NCBI GenBank assembly: GCA_900752195.1
Contig: CAADUJ010000020.1
Span: 62,001 to 126,000, forward strand
Direction: 5' to 3'
DNA from: an uncultured Negativicutes bacterium
GTDB lineage: Bacteria; Bacillota; Negativicutes; Veillonellales; Megasphaeraceae
Length of the DNA stretch: 64,000 bases
Shown here: positions 53,036-61,792 of the stretch, one piece after another
Position numbering within the stretch: the stretch's first letter is position 1
How the letters are laid out: each line of letters starts with the position of its first letter
Program-made: the position numbers and the translations under genes
Notes under the pieces: model-generated
Told to the model about the DNA's origin: nothing
What the model saw: only the letters and a program-made list of their open reading frames with translations
Databases searched by the model: none

Positions 53036-55918
53036 ATGGAAGAGTCCAACCAAGTCATATTGGAACAATGCCTTCGCGAAGGCTTTATCGATTATACTGT
53101 ACAAGCCGATCAGCGCTATGTTCCCAAAATACTGACCAACAATCGGCAGAAGCAGCGAAAGGTCCTCGATACGATTCTCCATCAGCTCTATCGGTGTGAT
53201 GAATTTTTATTTTCTGTTGCTTTTTTGACAAAAAGCGGCATAGCTTGCCTAAAAGATGCATTCATTCAGAATCATACGAGTCGGGGGAAAATATTAGCGT
53301 CTCAATATTTAAATTTCACAGAGCCCGAAGCCTTACGGGAACTTTTAAAATTTCCCAATATCGAGCTACGCATTATAGGAGAATCGAGAGGCTTCCATGC
53401 CAAAGGATATTTGTTCCATCATCGTCGTGACGGCTCACACAACTATACGATGGTCATTGGCAGCAGCAACTTGACGGCAAATGCGTTGACGACGAATGAA
53501 GAGTGGAACGTCTATTTTACATCAGCCCAGGACGGAGCCATTATCCGTCAGGCCAAAGAAGAATTTGATGGATTATGGAACAGTGCCGACGTCGTCGACG
53601 ACCGGTGGATTGATAGCTATTCTCGTTTTTATCAAGACCTACGCAAGAATCACGCTGATGTAATGATTCCTTTCCATAAAATTTCTCCCAATAAAATGCA
53701 GCAACAAGCTTTAAAAGGAATACAGGCTATTCGCGATAAAGGAGAAGACAGAGCTCTCCTTATCTCGGCTACAGGTACGGGGAAGACTTATCTTTCTGCC
53801 TTTGATGTTATGAAAGTCCATCCTAAGCGATTTTTATTTATCGTTCATCGTGAACTGATCGTTAAAAGTGCACAGGAAAGCTTTATCCGTCTGGGAATCC
53901 CCAGTGATAAGACAGGGCGCCTGACAGGGCACGATAAAGATGTCGACAAGGATTACCTTTTTGCGACAATCCAGACACTAGGGCAAGATGACGTATTACA
54001 CAGCTTTGCGCCCGATACCTTTTCGTATATCGTTGTCGATGAAGTGCACCACAGCGGTGCAGCAACGTATCAAAAAGTCATGCAATATTTCAAACCAAAG
54101 TTTCTTTTGGGCATGACGGCTACGCCAGAACGGGCAGATGGCTTTAATATATTTGAAGTATTCCATCATAATATAGCCTATGAAATACGACTTCACCATG
54201 CCTTGGAAGAAAACATGCTCGTCCCGTTTCACTATCATGGCATCAGTGAAATCATTGTAAACGGCGAGAGTATCAGCGATGTAAGCAGCTTTTCCTACTT
54301 AACCTGTGACGAACGGGTGCGTCATATCATCCATTATGCCGACCTTTATGGAAGCGATGATGAACGCGTCAAGGGCGTCGTGTTTTGTCGTAATGTAGAA
54401 GAAGCCAAGGCGCTAGCAAAGGCCTTTGTAGAGCACGGCAAACGGGCGGTAGCCCTATGTGGAGAAGATTCGGAGTCGGTCCGTATGGATGCTGTGCATC
54501 GTCTGGAAGCACCCTTACAGGATCCTCATCGCCTTGAGTATATTTTTACATGTGATATTTTCAATGAAGGCATCGACATACCACAAATCAATCAGATTAT
54601 CATGCTCCGGCCCACTCAATCAGCCATTCTCTTTGTACAGCAACTCGGCCGTGGACTCCGTAAATACCGGCACAAACGCTATTTGGAGGTCCTCGATTTC
54701 ATCGGCAATTACCAAAATAATTTCCTTTTGCCTATCGCTTTATACGGGGACCGCACGTATAGCAAAGAGTTCGTCCGTCACCTCATGCATACGAATTATC
54801 TTCCGGGGGCTACATCGGTCCACTTTGATGATATTTCTCGTAATCGCATATTTGAAGCCATTAATGAAAAATCAGCTTTAGCAGATAAGCGCAAGTTGAA
54901 AGAAGCCTATTTTCTCATGAAGGAGCGCTTGGGACGACGGCCTATGATGATGGATTTTGTGCGATTCGGCGATAAAGATCCGGCCTTGTTCGTACAAAAA
55001 ATGGGCTCTCTCTTCGAATTTGCCATGGATGTAGATGTGTTTGAAACGACGCTCAGTCAAGCCCATCGGTCGGTATTGAAGTTTTTGTCCATCGAACTGG
55101 CAAATGGTAAACGCATCGAGGAAATTCTCGTCTTGCGCCAGTTGCTGCATCATCCGTCATGGACGACGGCAGCCCTTTCCAATACGGTGCGCAAGATATA
55201 TGGATTTATTACCGAAACAGCCACTATGGACGGTGTGGCCGATGTACTATCGTTGGCTTTTTTTACAGAAAGTGGCCAGAAGAAATATGGTCATGAGCCA
55301 CTGGTGACCTATGAAAATCACATGTACACCAGGACAGACTATTATACACAGTTGTTACAAAATGAAGAATTCGCCACGGTTGTAGAGGACATCCTGGCAT
55401 ATGGCTCATACCGCTTTGAGCAGATGTATGTGCACCGAACAGAAGACATTGTAGGGGGCTTTCTCCGATATGGTACATATTCTCGTAAAGACGTGTCACG
55501 GCTACTGAACTACCGTAAAAATGCCGAAGGCACCCTCAATGGCTATGCCGTTAAGGGCACGACGTGTCCTATTTTCGTTACCTATCATAAAAGAGAGGAT
55601 ATATCGGCCAATACGAAATATGATGATATCTTTGAATCGCCTCAGTCCTTCCGTTGGATGACGCGTTCCAGGCGTACACTGGCTTCTAACGAAGTACAGA
55701 CTATTACTAAGAAGGAAACACGAAAACTTTTGTTTGTTAAAAAGAGTGATTCTGAAGGAGCCGATTTCTATTACATCGGCGATGTAGACGTCTATGGCAA
55801 TCCGACGGAAACGACTATCTGCAATGATAACGGTGATGAGTTACCTATTGTACGCTTCCGCTTTCTCCTGGATAAGCCTGTAACGGACGAGTTATATACG
55901 TATTTCCAGGACGAATAG
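53036..55918 (+). CDS. PLD nuclease - superfamily II helicase - DUF3427 protein
   Basis: A 960-residue multidomain protein. An N-terminal phospholipase D-type nuclease domain has HAKGYLF (His121, Lys123) and GSSNLT (142-147); the HKD aspartate is replaced, as in some PLD-type endonucleases. A DEAD/DEAH helicase core follows: Walker A SATGTGKT (Lys250), DEVH at 335-338, GMTATPER, and motif VI QQLGRGLRK. The C-terminal DUF3427 region (about 630-955) includes FRWMTRSRRTL. It should act on DNA or RNA with coupled cleavage and translocation. The family occurs sporadically and is suspected of roles in repair or phage defence; neither is shown here. Confidence 0.88.
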   Translation: MEESNQVILEQCLREGFIDYTVQADQRYVPKILTNNRQKQRKVLDTILHQLYRCDEFLFSVAFLTKSGIACLKDAFIQNHTSRGKILASQYLNFTEPEALRELLKFPNIELRIIGESRGFHAKGYLFHHRRDGSHNYTMVIGSSNLTANALTTNEEWNVYFTSAQDGAIIRQAKEEFDGLWNSADVVDDRWIDSYSRFYQDLRKNHADVMIPFHKISPNKMQQQALKGIQAIRDKGEDRALLISATGTGKTYLSAFDVMKVHPKRFLFIVHRELIVKSAQESFIRLGIPSDKTGRLTGHDKDVDKDYLFATIQTLGQDDVLHSFAPDTFSYIVVDEVHHSGAATYQKVMQYFKPKFLLGMTATPERADGFNIFEVFHHNIAYEIRLHHALEENMLVPFHYHGISEIIVNGESISDVSSFSYLTCDERVRHIIHYADLYGSDDERVKGVVFCRNVEEAKALAKAFVEHGKRAVALCGEDSESVRMDAVHRLEAPLQDPHRLEYIFTCDIFNEGIDIPQINQIIMLRPTQSAILFVQQLGRGLRKYRHKRYLEVLDFIGNYQNNFLLPIALYGDRTYSKEFVRHLMHTNYLPGATSVHFDDISRNRIFEAINEKSALADKRKLKEAYFLMKERLGRRPMMMDFVRFGDKDPALFVQKMGSLFEFAMDVDVFETTLSQAHRSVLKFLSIELANGKRIEEILVLRQLLHHPSWTTAALSNTVRKIYGFITETATMDGVADVLSLAFFTESGQKKYGHEPLVTYENHMYTRTDYYTQLLQNEEFATVVEDILAYGSYRFEQMYVHRTEDIVGGFLRYGTYSRKDVSRLLNYRKNAEGTLNGYAVKGTTCPIFVTYHKREDISANTKYDDIFESPQSFRWMTRSRRTLASNEVQTITKKETRKLLFVKKSDSEGADFYYIGDVDVYGNPTETTICNDNGDELPIVRFRFLLDKPVTDELYTYFQDE

Positions 55919-56105
55919 AGTGTGGTGTATAGGCACATGCTCTTTTGCTGTATAATGGTGTGGGTATGCCCATTTTGTATACGATAGCATGTCTTTCAGG
56001 TGTTTTACTTTAACTCTTTTTTTGTTATGATATAGATGATGAAATTGGTATAGAATTCCATCGGCCAGGCGGATGGAGGAGACGTACATAAAGGAGTGAA
56101 ACAGT

Positions 56106-57278
56106 ATGTTAGGAAATTTTTCATATTGCAACCCGACAAAGTTATACTTTGGAGAAAAGGCATTGAAGTCTTTGAAATTAGAATTAGGCAAATACGGTGA
56201 TAAGGTGCTGCTCATCTATGGTGGCGGTTCGGTCAAACGGAATGGGATTTACGATGCAATTATGGACATCCTCACGGCTCGTCACAAGAAGGTAGCTGAA
56301 ATCGCCGGCGTCATGCCAAATCCGACGGTAGCTAAGCTGCGCGAAGGCGTAGCTATAGCTAAAAAACACAATCCCGACCTCATCCTTGCCGTAGGCGGCG
56401 GTTCTGTCTGCGACTATGCAAAAGCCGTGTCAGTCTCCGTACATACCGATGATGATCCATGGGAAAAATACTTTATCCGTTTCGAAGAACCAGATTGCCC
56501 TGTTGTTCCCGTAGGCTGTATCCTCACGATGGCAGGTACGGGATCGGAAATGAATGCCGGTTCTGTCATTACTAATGAGGAAACGCATCAGAAAATCGGC
56601 CATGTTTTTGCCGGAGAATCGGTTATGCCGAAATTTTCCATTCTCAATCCGGAATACACGATGACACTTCCTGAATATCAGATGAAGGCCGGCATCTATG
56701 ACATCTTCAATCATATTTGTGAACAGTATTTTTCCGGTACAGACGATTCGACGAGCGACTATATCAGTGAAGGACTCATGCGCTCTGTCATCCATTCCAG
56801 CCGTATTGCCGTCAAGGACCCGAAAAACTATGAAGCGCGGAGCAATATTATGTGGACTGCTACATGGGCACTCAATACGCTTGTTGCCAAAGGCAAGCCG
56901 GGAGACTGGATGGTTCATATGATGGGCCAGGCCGTTGGTGGCTTTACCAATGCTACACACGGCATGACGCTGGCTGCCGTATCCCTGCCGTACTATCGGT
57001 ATATTATGCCCTATGGACTTGCAAAATTCGTTCGTTTTGCAAAGAACGTATGGGATGTCTGCCCTGATGGAAAGAGTGATGAAGAAATCGCCACTGAAGG
57101 TTTGCAGAAGATGGAATCCTGGATGAAAGAAATCGGCGTCGTCTTATCTATCAAGAAGTTAGGTGCCACAGAAGATATGCTTCCAGGAATCGTCCAAGCT
57201 GTTTTCCACTTAAAAGGTGGGTATAAAGAATTAGATAACGATGAAATTCTTGCCATCCTCAAAGAAAGTATGAAATAG
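56106..57278 (+). CDS. Iron-containing alcohol dehydrogenase, BdhA/YqhD type
   Basis: A 390-residue group III alcohol dehydrogenase that interconverts aldehydes or ketones and alcohols with NAD(P)H. It has the nucleotide-binding GGGSVCDYAKAVSVS near residue 98. The metal ligands Asp and His are in YDIFNHICEQY near 195-200, and two further His, 14 residues apart, are in HMMGQAVGGFTNATHG. The neighbouring His of the usual HMIEH motif is Gln. AAAGGAG precedes the ATG. A weak promoter may lie at 56009-56036. It stands alone between two terminator-bounded units, consistent with a fermentation role. Confidence 0.9.
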   Translation: MLGNFSYCNPTKLYFGEKALKSLKLELGKYGDKVLLIYGGGSVKRNGIYDAIMDILTARHKKVAEIAGVMPNPTVAKLREGVAIAKKHNPDLILAVGGGSVCDYAKAVSVSVHTDDDPWEKYFIRFEEPDCPVVPVGCILTMAGTGSEMNAGSVITNEETHQKIGHVFAGESVMPKFSILNPEYTMTLPEYQMKAGIYDIFNHICEQYFSGTDDSTSDYISEGLMRSVIHSSRIAVKDPKNYEARSNIMWTATWALNTLVAKGKPGDWMVHMMGQAVGGFTNATHGMTLAAVSLPYYRYIMPYGLAKFVRFAKNVWDVCPDGKSDEEIATEGLQKMESWMKEIGVVLSIKKLGATEDMLPGIVQAVFHLKGGYKELDNDEILAILKESMK

Positions 57279-57330
57279 GATCTGAAGGTAGTCTGTTTCT
57301 GAAATCCTGAGGTGATGAGAGACCGTGATA

Positions 57331-57362
57331 GGCGGCAATGCTATTAGCGTTGCCGCTTTTTT
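57331..57362 (+). terminator. Terminator after the alcohol dehydrogenase
   Basis: GGCGGCAATGC pairs with GC.TTGCCGC around a short TATTA loop, followed by TTTTTT. Confidence 0.88.
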
Positions 57363-57612
57363 CGACTTAGGGCTGGTGTTGCTGATACGGCAACTCTCAT
57401 GGAGCGCATCGGGAAAGAATTTTTCTGAATATGAGCTACATCTATTGTATTTTCATGAATACTATGTTATTATTTTCACGATTGGTATCAGTTTGACGGA
57501 ATCCACAGTGATCTGTACAGGTTGCCTGAAAGGCCTGATATCTGCTATAAAAGTACTATATATTATCGCTTGGATCGAAAGACCGGGACGAGGATCATGG
57601 TTAGATGGATAC

Positions 57613-57647
57613 GTGCGCACTCTTTTCGGTACAGGTGCGCTTTTTTT
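57613..57647 (+). terminator. Terminator-like hairpin in the permease leader
   Basis: GCGCAC (57615-57620) pairs with GTGCGC (57635-57640), followed by seven T. It lies about 50 bases before the permease start and within a 300-base leader that has possible promoter elements near 57525-57556. It may attenuate the permease gene. Confidence 0.6.
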
Positions 57648-57699
57648 GCGTCTTTACAAGGTGATCGTCCCCGTTTTCAGAAAACGGAGGATTGTAAAC

Positions 57700-58947
57700 A
57701 TGGAATATGTAAAACACAGGGATGAACAGGTTATTGTCGTCCCGAAGGCAGGAGCCTTATCTATTCAACGTCTTACTTTTTGGGAAGCGGCAATGCTCGT
57801 CGTCGGGGCCACGATTGGTTCTGGTGTCTTGGGCCTTGCCTTCGCCACGCGCCATGCAGGTTGGCCGGTTCTCGTCGTGTGGCTTGTCCTTTCTGGCATC
57901 TTATCGATGGTGTCTATGTTGTACGTGGCAGAAACGACGATGCGGACGGCTGAACCTCTGCCTCTTGCCGGCCTTGCTGCCCGGTATATTGGCAAAGTCG
58001 GCTCCTTTATTCTGTTCTTTTCCGTCGGTGCTACGTCTTTTTGCAGTCTCATTGCCTATACGGGTGGCTGTGGGCGCATTATAAGCGACGTCTTTCACAT
58101 ATCTCAGGAAGTAGGGAGCCTTTGCTTTGCCATTCCGGCAGCCTGTATCGTATGGCTTGGACTCAAGGCGACAGGCGTAGCTGAAAAAGTCATGAGTGCC
58201 GGTATGGTTGCCATTCTCCTCGTCCTCGTCGGAGCATCCTTTTTTTCTGCCCGAGTGCCATTGGAAGATATTATGTACACAAATTGGCAGTATGCTATTC
58301 CTATTTTCAATATTACTGTCTTTTGTTATGCTGTTCAATACATTGTACCCGAATTATCTCGTGGCCTCTATCATGCACCACAGCAGTTGGTTCCGTCTAT
58401 TGCTGTGGGTTTTGGCATATCCTTTTTTATTCTCGCCCTCGTACCGCTTGCAGTCTATTTGATGATTCCTGTTGCCGACATTGGCGAAGTAGCATCTCTG
58501 GAATGGGGGAGAGCATTAGGAAATAACATCTTCTATCTCCTCGTCAACTTCTTTGCCTTCTGTGCTATGATGACGAGCTATTGGGCTATTGCAGAAAGCT
58601 TTTTTGCCAATATCGTTGATTGTCTCCACGTGCGGAGCGAACACAATGTTATGACGAGAGCGGTTATTCTGGCCTTCATAGCCATTCCACCTTTTTACCT
58701 TGCCTATAGCGGTATGGTGGGATTCGTCAACGCTATTTTCTGCGCTGGTACATTCGGTGGTATCATGATGTCGATTTTGCCAGTATACATGCTGAAAAAT
58801 GCAAGAAAAAAAGGAAATAAAGAACCTGTCTTTACATGTGGCTGCCTTTTTCATCCAGCTATACAGTGGATGGTAGTCATTGTATTTGCTGCGTCTGGCA
58901 TTTATGCTCTTGCTAGTCTTGTCGGAATGGTACCGGGGAGTTGGTAA
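57700..58947 (+). CDS. Aromatic amino-acid permease, HAAAP family
   Basis: A 415-residue inner-membrane transporter with about 11 hydrophobic helices. The opening FWEAAMLVVGATIGSGVLGLAFATRHAGW is typical of the tyrosine/tryptophan (TyrP, TnaB, Mtr) branch of the APC superfamily; it is seen in parts as FWEAAMLVVGATIGSG and GWPVLVVWLVLSG. Proton-coupled uptake of Tyr or Trp is the family role, and exact specificity is not visible. ATG 57700 follows CGGAGG; the long frame open upstream runs through the leader and its terminator and is not coding. Confidence 0.85.
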   Translation: MEYVKHRDEQVIVVPKAGALSIQRLTFWEAAMLVVGATIGSGVLGLAFATRHAGWPVLVVWLVLSGILSMVSMLYVAETTMRTAEPLPLAGLAARYIGKVGSFILFFSVGATSFCSLIAYTGGCGRIISDVFHISQEVGSLCFAIPAACIVWLGLKATGVAEKVMSAGMVAILLVLVGASFFSARVPLEDIMYTNWQYAIPIFNITVFCYAVQYIVPELSRGLYHAPQQLVPSIAVGFGISFFILALVPLAVYLMIPVADIGEVASLEWGRALGNNIFYLLVNFFAFCAMMTSYWAIAESFFANIVDCLHVRSEHNVMTRAVILAFIAIPPFYLAYSGMVGFVNAIFCAGTFGGIMMSILPVYMLKNARKKGNKEPVFTCGCLFHPAIQWMVVIVFAASGIYALASLVGMVPGSW

Positions 58948-59300
58948 TGCACGGGAGGCTCGGTCTTTATCGTTTGACTAGCATGTCCTCTCCGTGTTTT
59001 GGTTGCGTCGGTTTCCGTCGACGTAGCTTCGGGCTACGCCTTTCTCAACCTCCTTGCCAAAACATGGATATGCCGCACTGGTCCAACGAACAGACCGAGC
59101 CTCCCGTGCATGGGATGTGTTCTGTTGTTGCCAGGAGCACTCGATATTGCATGAATCCGGCTCGCCGTGATATACAAATTCGTTTAGCCGGGAGGGTAAT
59201 GTCCTCCTTCATCCAGCTGCCGAAGGCAGCCGACGATTCAGCTAACTGTCGCAAGGCGGCTTTACGGGCCCGCCCTCATGAATCGGCGATTTCTATTTGA
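58947..59300. ncRNA. Highly folded non-coding element, class unknown
   Basis: A 20-base perfect inverted repeat (58947-58966 and 59092-59111) encloses further nested arms (TCGTTTGAC/TGGTCCAACGA region, GTTTTGG/CCAAAAC) and two terminal hairpins (CGTAGC/GCTACG and CGTCGG/CCG.CG). This forms a 165-base rod. From 59140 to 59300 come more stems: CCGGCT/AGCCGG, GGAGG/CCTCC, GCTGCC/GGCAGC and CGATTCA/TGAATCG. GC content is above the surroundings. On the minus strand TTGTCG (59342-59347) - 18 bases - TATAGT (59318-59323) could start a transcript. I tested the signatures of RNase P, tmRNA and SRP RNA by eye and none fits. It may be an RNA or a mobile repeat. Confidence 0.45.
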
Positions 59301-59408
59301 TGCCAATGAAACTATACCTGCAAATCTAAGAGAGCGACAAAGATTCCATTCCTATGGTATAATAACAATATATAAACATTATATAAACATTGTAATTGGA
59401 GGTAATAC

Positions 59409-60005
59409 ATGAATACGAGGAACATGTTATTAGTTGGTTCTATGGCTGTTATAATGGCCTGTTCTAGTGCCGTTTATGCGGCTGATACGCCTATGGTAGC
59501 AGCTCGTCGTGGTGGTATTTCTGTTTCTGCCCCTAAGGCACCGGCTGTGACAAAACCGGCTACGACAAAAGGCGCTGGTACGAATACGACGCAAAAGGCG
59601 ACCTCGTCGAATTCACAAAAGACACAGCCATCGTCACAGGCGAACACCGGAACGAACCGGACTGCTGCCAATGGAACTTCTTCGTCTCGCTGGGGAAGTG
59701 CGATGCGCAACATCGGCCTTTTTGCAGGCGGTATGTTCTTAGGCAGCATGTTAAGCAGCCTTCTCGGCTGGGGGTCTATGGGATTTTTATCGGATATTCT
59801 GGGAATCTTCATGAATATCATCCTTTTTTTGGTCATTATTGCAGCCATCCGTTGGCTCTGGCGTAAAATTCGTGGAAATACGACGGCTCGACGTGACGAG
59901 GATGCTTACCGCAGAGGATATGAAGCGGCTATGCGTGAAAAGGAACGTCGTGACAGTCGTACTATCGATGTGACACCGCTCAACCACAAAGATGACCATA
60001 CATGA
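59409..60005 (+). CDS. Exported protein resembling the N-terminus of Tim44-like proteins
   Basis: A 198-residue protein with a signal peptide ending near VYAAD (residue 25). A Thr/Ser/Ala-rich linker of about 65 residues follows, then a Gly-rich hydrophobic segment (FAGGMFLGSMLSSLLGWGSMG), a transmembrane helix (IMNIILFLVIIAAIRWLW) and a charged tail. This layout matches the region before the TIM44 domain in bacterial Tim44-like proteins, but the TIM44 domain itself is absent. The function is unknown. A -10 TATAAT lies at 59357-59362, and GGAGG precedes the ATG. Confidence 0.7.
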   Translation: MNTRNMLLVGSMAVIMACSSAVYAADTPMVAARRGGISVSAPKAPAVTKPATTKGAGTNTTQKATSSNSQKTQPSSQANTGTNRTAANGTSSSRWGSAMRNIGLFAGGMFLGSMLSSLLGWGSMGFLSDILGIFMNIILFLVIIAAIRWLWRKIRGNTTARRDEDAYRRGYEAAMREKERRDSRTIDVTPLNHKDDHT

Positions 60006-60071
60006 TCGACATATTTCCTTTCTCATACGATTGGAATTGCATCGTAAGACGTTTAATGTTAAGTCTTGCCG

Positions 60072-60100
60072 TTTACAAAGTTATGGGATTGGATTATCAT
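60072..60100 (+). promoter_or_regulatory. Promoter before the L-2-hydroxyacid dehydrogenase
   Basis: TTTACA at 60072-60077 and TATCAT at 60095-60100 with 17 bases between; CATAAT at 60098 is an alternative -10. Confidence 0.6.
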
Positions 60101-60155
60101 AATATACATAGCATTTTTTTTATGGTTAAATGGTATAAGAGAGGGGTTAATTACT

Positions 60156-61109
60156 ATGACAGTTAAGAAACGTATCGTCGGTGTTATTGGCTTAGGTCAC
60201 GTTGGCGCACATGTTGCGTTCTGCCTGGGAATGATGGGGGTTGCTGACGAAGTATTGCTTTGCGATAAAAATGAACAGAAAGTAGTAAGCGAATGCAACG
60301 ACCTGATGGATGCTGCCTATTTCATGCCCCATCGCGTCATCTATAAAGTTGTCGATTATGCCGGCTTAAAAGATTGCGACGTCATCGTTAACTCTGTCGG
60401 TGACATCAAAATCCTCATTGGCAATGGCGACCGCGATGTTGAAATGAGTAACTCTGTCAAAGAAGTTATGTCCTATGCCAATAAAGTGGCAGAAGCAGGT
60501 TTTAATGGCATTTTCGTCAATATCACCAACCCTTGCGATGTCATTACAGATCTCATTGCAAAACAGACAGGCTTGCCGCGCAATCACGTATTAGGCACAG
60601 GTACTGGACTCGATTCGGCTCGTCTCATCAATGCCATTTCGCAGCAGACCGACTTGGAACATCATTCCTATACGGCGTTCATGATGGGGGAACATGGGAA
60701 TTCCCAGATGATTCCCTGGTCGACTATTTCCTTCCACGGTAAGCCGTTAGACCAGATGGATGGAGAACAATTTCACTTCGATCATGCTGACATGGTACAG
60801 CGTGTCATTAAAGGCGGCTGGGTTACCTTCCAGGGTAAGCATTGCACAGAATATGGCATTTCTTCGACAGCGGCCACAATCGTTCGCTCTATCTTGCATG
60901 ACGAAAAGAAAATCATGCCTGTCAGCGCATATCTTGATGGCCAGTATGGTGAATCGGGAATCTGCATCGGCGTTCCTGCCGTTATCGGTAAAGATGGTGT
61001 CGAACTCGTCATGGAATATAAGCTTCCTGAAGATGAAAAAGCAGAATTCAAGAAATGTTGCGATAAAGTTCGTGCCAACATCAAAAAGGCGGAACAGTTC
61101 TGGAAATAA
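60156..61109 (+). CDS. L-2-hydroxyacid dehydrogenase (lactate/malate family, HicDH-like)
   Basis: A 317-residue NAD-dependent dehydrogenase of the LDH/MDH fold. GVIGLGHVGAHVAF is at the N-terminus, NITNPCDVITDLIAKQTG follows, and the catalytic GEHGNSQ has the active His. The substrate loop reads SVGDIKILIGNGDRDVEM, unlike the Gln loop of lactate or the Arg loop of malate dehydrogenase. It resembles L-2-hydroxyisocaproate dehydrogenases, which accept longer branched 2-oxoacids. ATG 60156 follows GAGGGG by 9 bases; the upstream open frame is leader. Confidence 0.85.
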   Translation: MTVKKRIVGVIGLGHVGAHVAFCLGMMGVADEVLLCDKNEQKVVSECNDLMDAAYFMPHRVIYKVVDYAGLKDCDVIVNSVGDIKILIGNGDRDVEMSNSVKEVMSYANKVAEAGFNGIFVNITNPCDVITDLIAKQTGLPRNHVLGTGTGLDSARLINAISQQTDLEHHSYTAFMMGEHGNSQMIPWSTISFHGKPLDQMDGEQFHFDHADMVQRVIKGGWVTFQGKHCTEYGISSTAATIVRSILHDEKKIMPVSAYLDGQYGESGICIGVPAVIGKDGVELVMEYKLPEDEKAEFKKCCDKVRANIKKAEQFWK

Positions 61110-61135
61110 GTCAAAACTATTTTTACAAATATACG

Positions 61136-61174
61136 AAATACTCCCTTTTGTCGATGAATAAAAGGGAGTATTTT
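61136..61174. terminator. Terminator after the L-2-hydroxyacid dehydrogenase
   Basis: AAATACTCCCTTTT pairs with AAAAGGGAGTATTT around a 10-base loop, with T-rich flanks on both strands. Confidence 0.85.
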
Positions 61175-61640
61175 GTATGTGTAGTTCTGCCGCTCTTCTG
61201 GAACGTTTTCTGAAAGGCTGGATCGGGCCGACGACAGGCTCTTATCCTTCATATACATTGTCTTATCTGTATCGGCGGCGTATTGATGGTCGCTTACGTC
61301 TGCGCCAGGATGAGCGGGGCGTCAAGCTGTGCGGCAATGCCGAAATCGTTATCGTTAACAATGGCAATGGTACGACGGTCAGGCAGGAAGTCCGGCACCA
61401 GGAGCGTATTTTTCCAGGATTTTATCACGCGTTTCGACATGGATGAGAAAAGGGCCATATTCGTCACAACGCCATAGTGTACCGTCTTTACCAACGTGAT
61501 GTAAAGAATAGAGGAGCCGTCTTGTATCGGTTTTGTAAAAGCCTGTTGCTCTGTTGCAGGGCTTACAGACAAGAACTGTGAAATGTATTAGTTGTCAGCG
61601 TTCATGAAGACACCGATGAACGCGATACCTGCCCATTGAC
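61175..61640 (-). pseudogene. Decayed gene, possibly a phytase-like esterase family remnant
   Basis: On the minus strand an open segment (61570 to 61294) reads like the end of a real protein: ITLVKTVHYGVVTNMALFSS, then LLVPDFLPDRRTIAIVNDNDFGI. VNDNDFGI is a motif I associate with the esterase-like-activity-of-phytase family. Protein-like text continues downstream in another frame (SLSSARSSLSENVPEERQNY) and upstream in others (LSIADDNSIIVITSLETVNGQ; GIAFIGVFMNADN). No start codon with a ribosome-binding site is present and at least two frameshifts are needed. The plus-strand frame over it (61177-61446) is a shadow. Confidence 0.5.
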
Positions 61641-61664
61641 AGTTTCCAGAGAAGTGATTACAAT
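61636..61664 (+). promoter_or_regulatory. Promoter of the queuosine precursor operon
   Basis: TTGACA at 61636-61641 and TACAAT at 61659-61664 with a 17-base spacer, 22 bases before the riboswitch aptamer. Confidence 0.85.
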
Positions 61665-61685
61665 AATACTGTTGTCATCGGCAAT

Positions 61686-61777
61686 CGACAGTTCGCTTGT
61701 ACCATCCTGTCGTTAAACAAAACCAGGACTATCATCTGATGTGTAGAGACAGTCCTCGTTGAGGGCTGTTTTTTTAT
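61686..61777 (+). promoter_or_regulatory. preQ1-I riboswitch with terminator
   Basis: The aptamer CGACAG-TTCGCTTGTACCAT-CCTGTCG followed by TTAAACAAAAC closely matches the preQ1-I pattern (stem, TTC.. loop, A-rich tail that folds back), notably the thermophilic type ending GTTAACAAAAC. A terminator (GACAG.CTC/GAG.CTGT, then T7, about 61749-61777) ends just before the queD ribosome-binding site. Bound preQ1 should switch the operon off. Confidence 0.85.
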
Positions 61778-61792
61778 GGGAGAATGAATAGC

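Noticed and set aside
57325..57699. N-terminal extension of the permease by 125 residues
   Set aside because: The extra frame reads through two terminator hairpins, and the family starts at the ATG after CGGAGG (57700).
58941..59300. 119-residue open frame over the folded element
   Set aside because: It overlaps the permease stop, has no ribosome-binding site, and its composition is explained by the nested inverted repeats.
58947..59300. RNase P RNA, tmRNA, SRP RNA or 6S RNA
   Set aside because: The P4/ACAGAA signatures of RNase P, the tRNA-like ends and tag of tmRNA, and the GGAAGCAGC region of SRP RNA were not found on either strand. A 6S-like rod remains possible for 58947-59111 but was not supported by a recognisable central bubble.
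61177..61446. 89-residue plus-strand open frame after the L-2-hydroxyacid dehydrogenase
   Set aside because: It begins inside the terminator region, and the protein-like signal is on the opposite strand.
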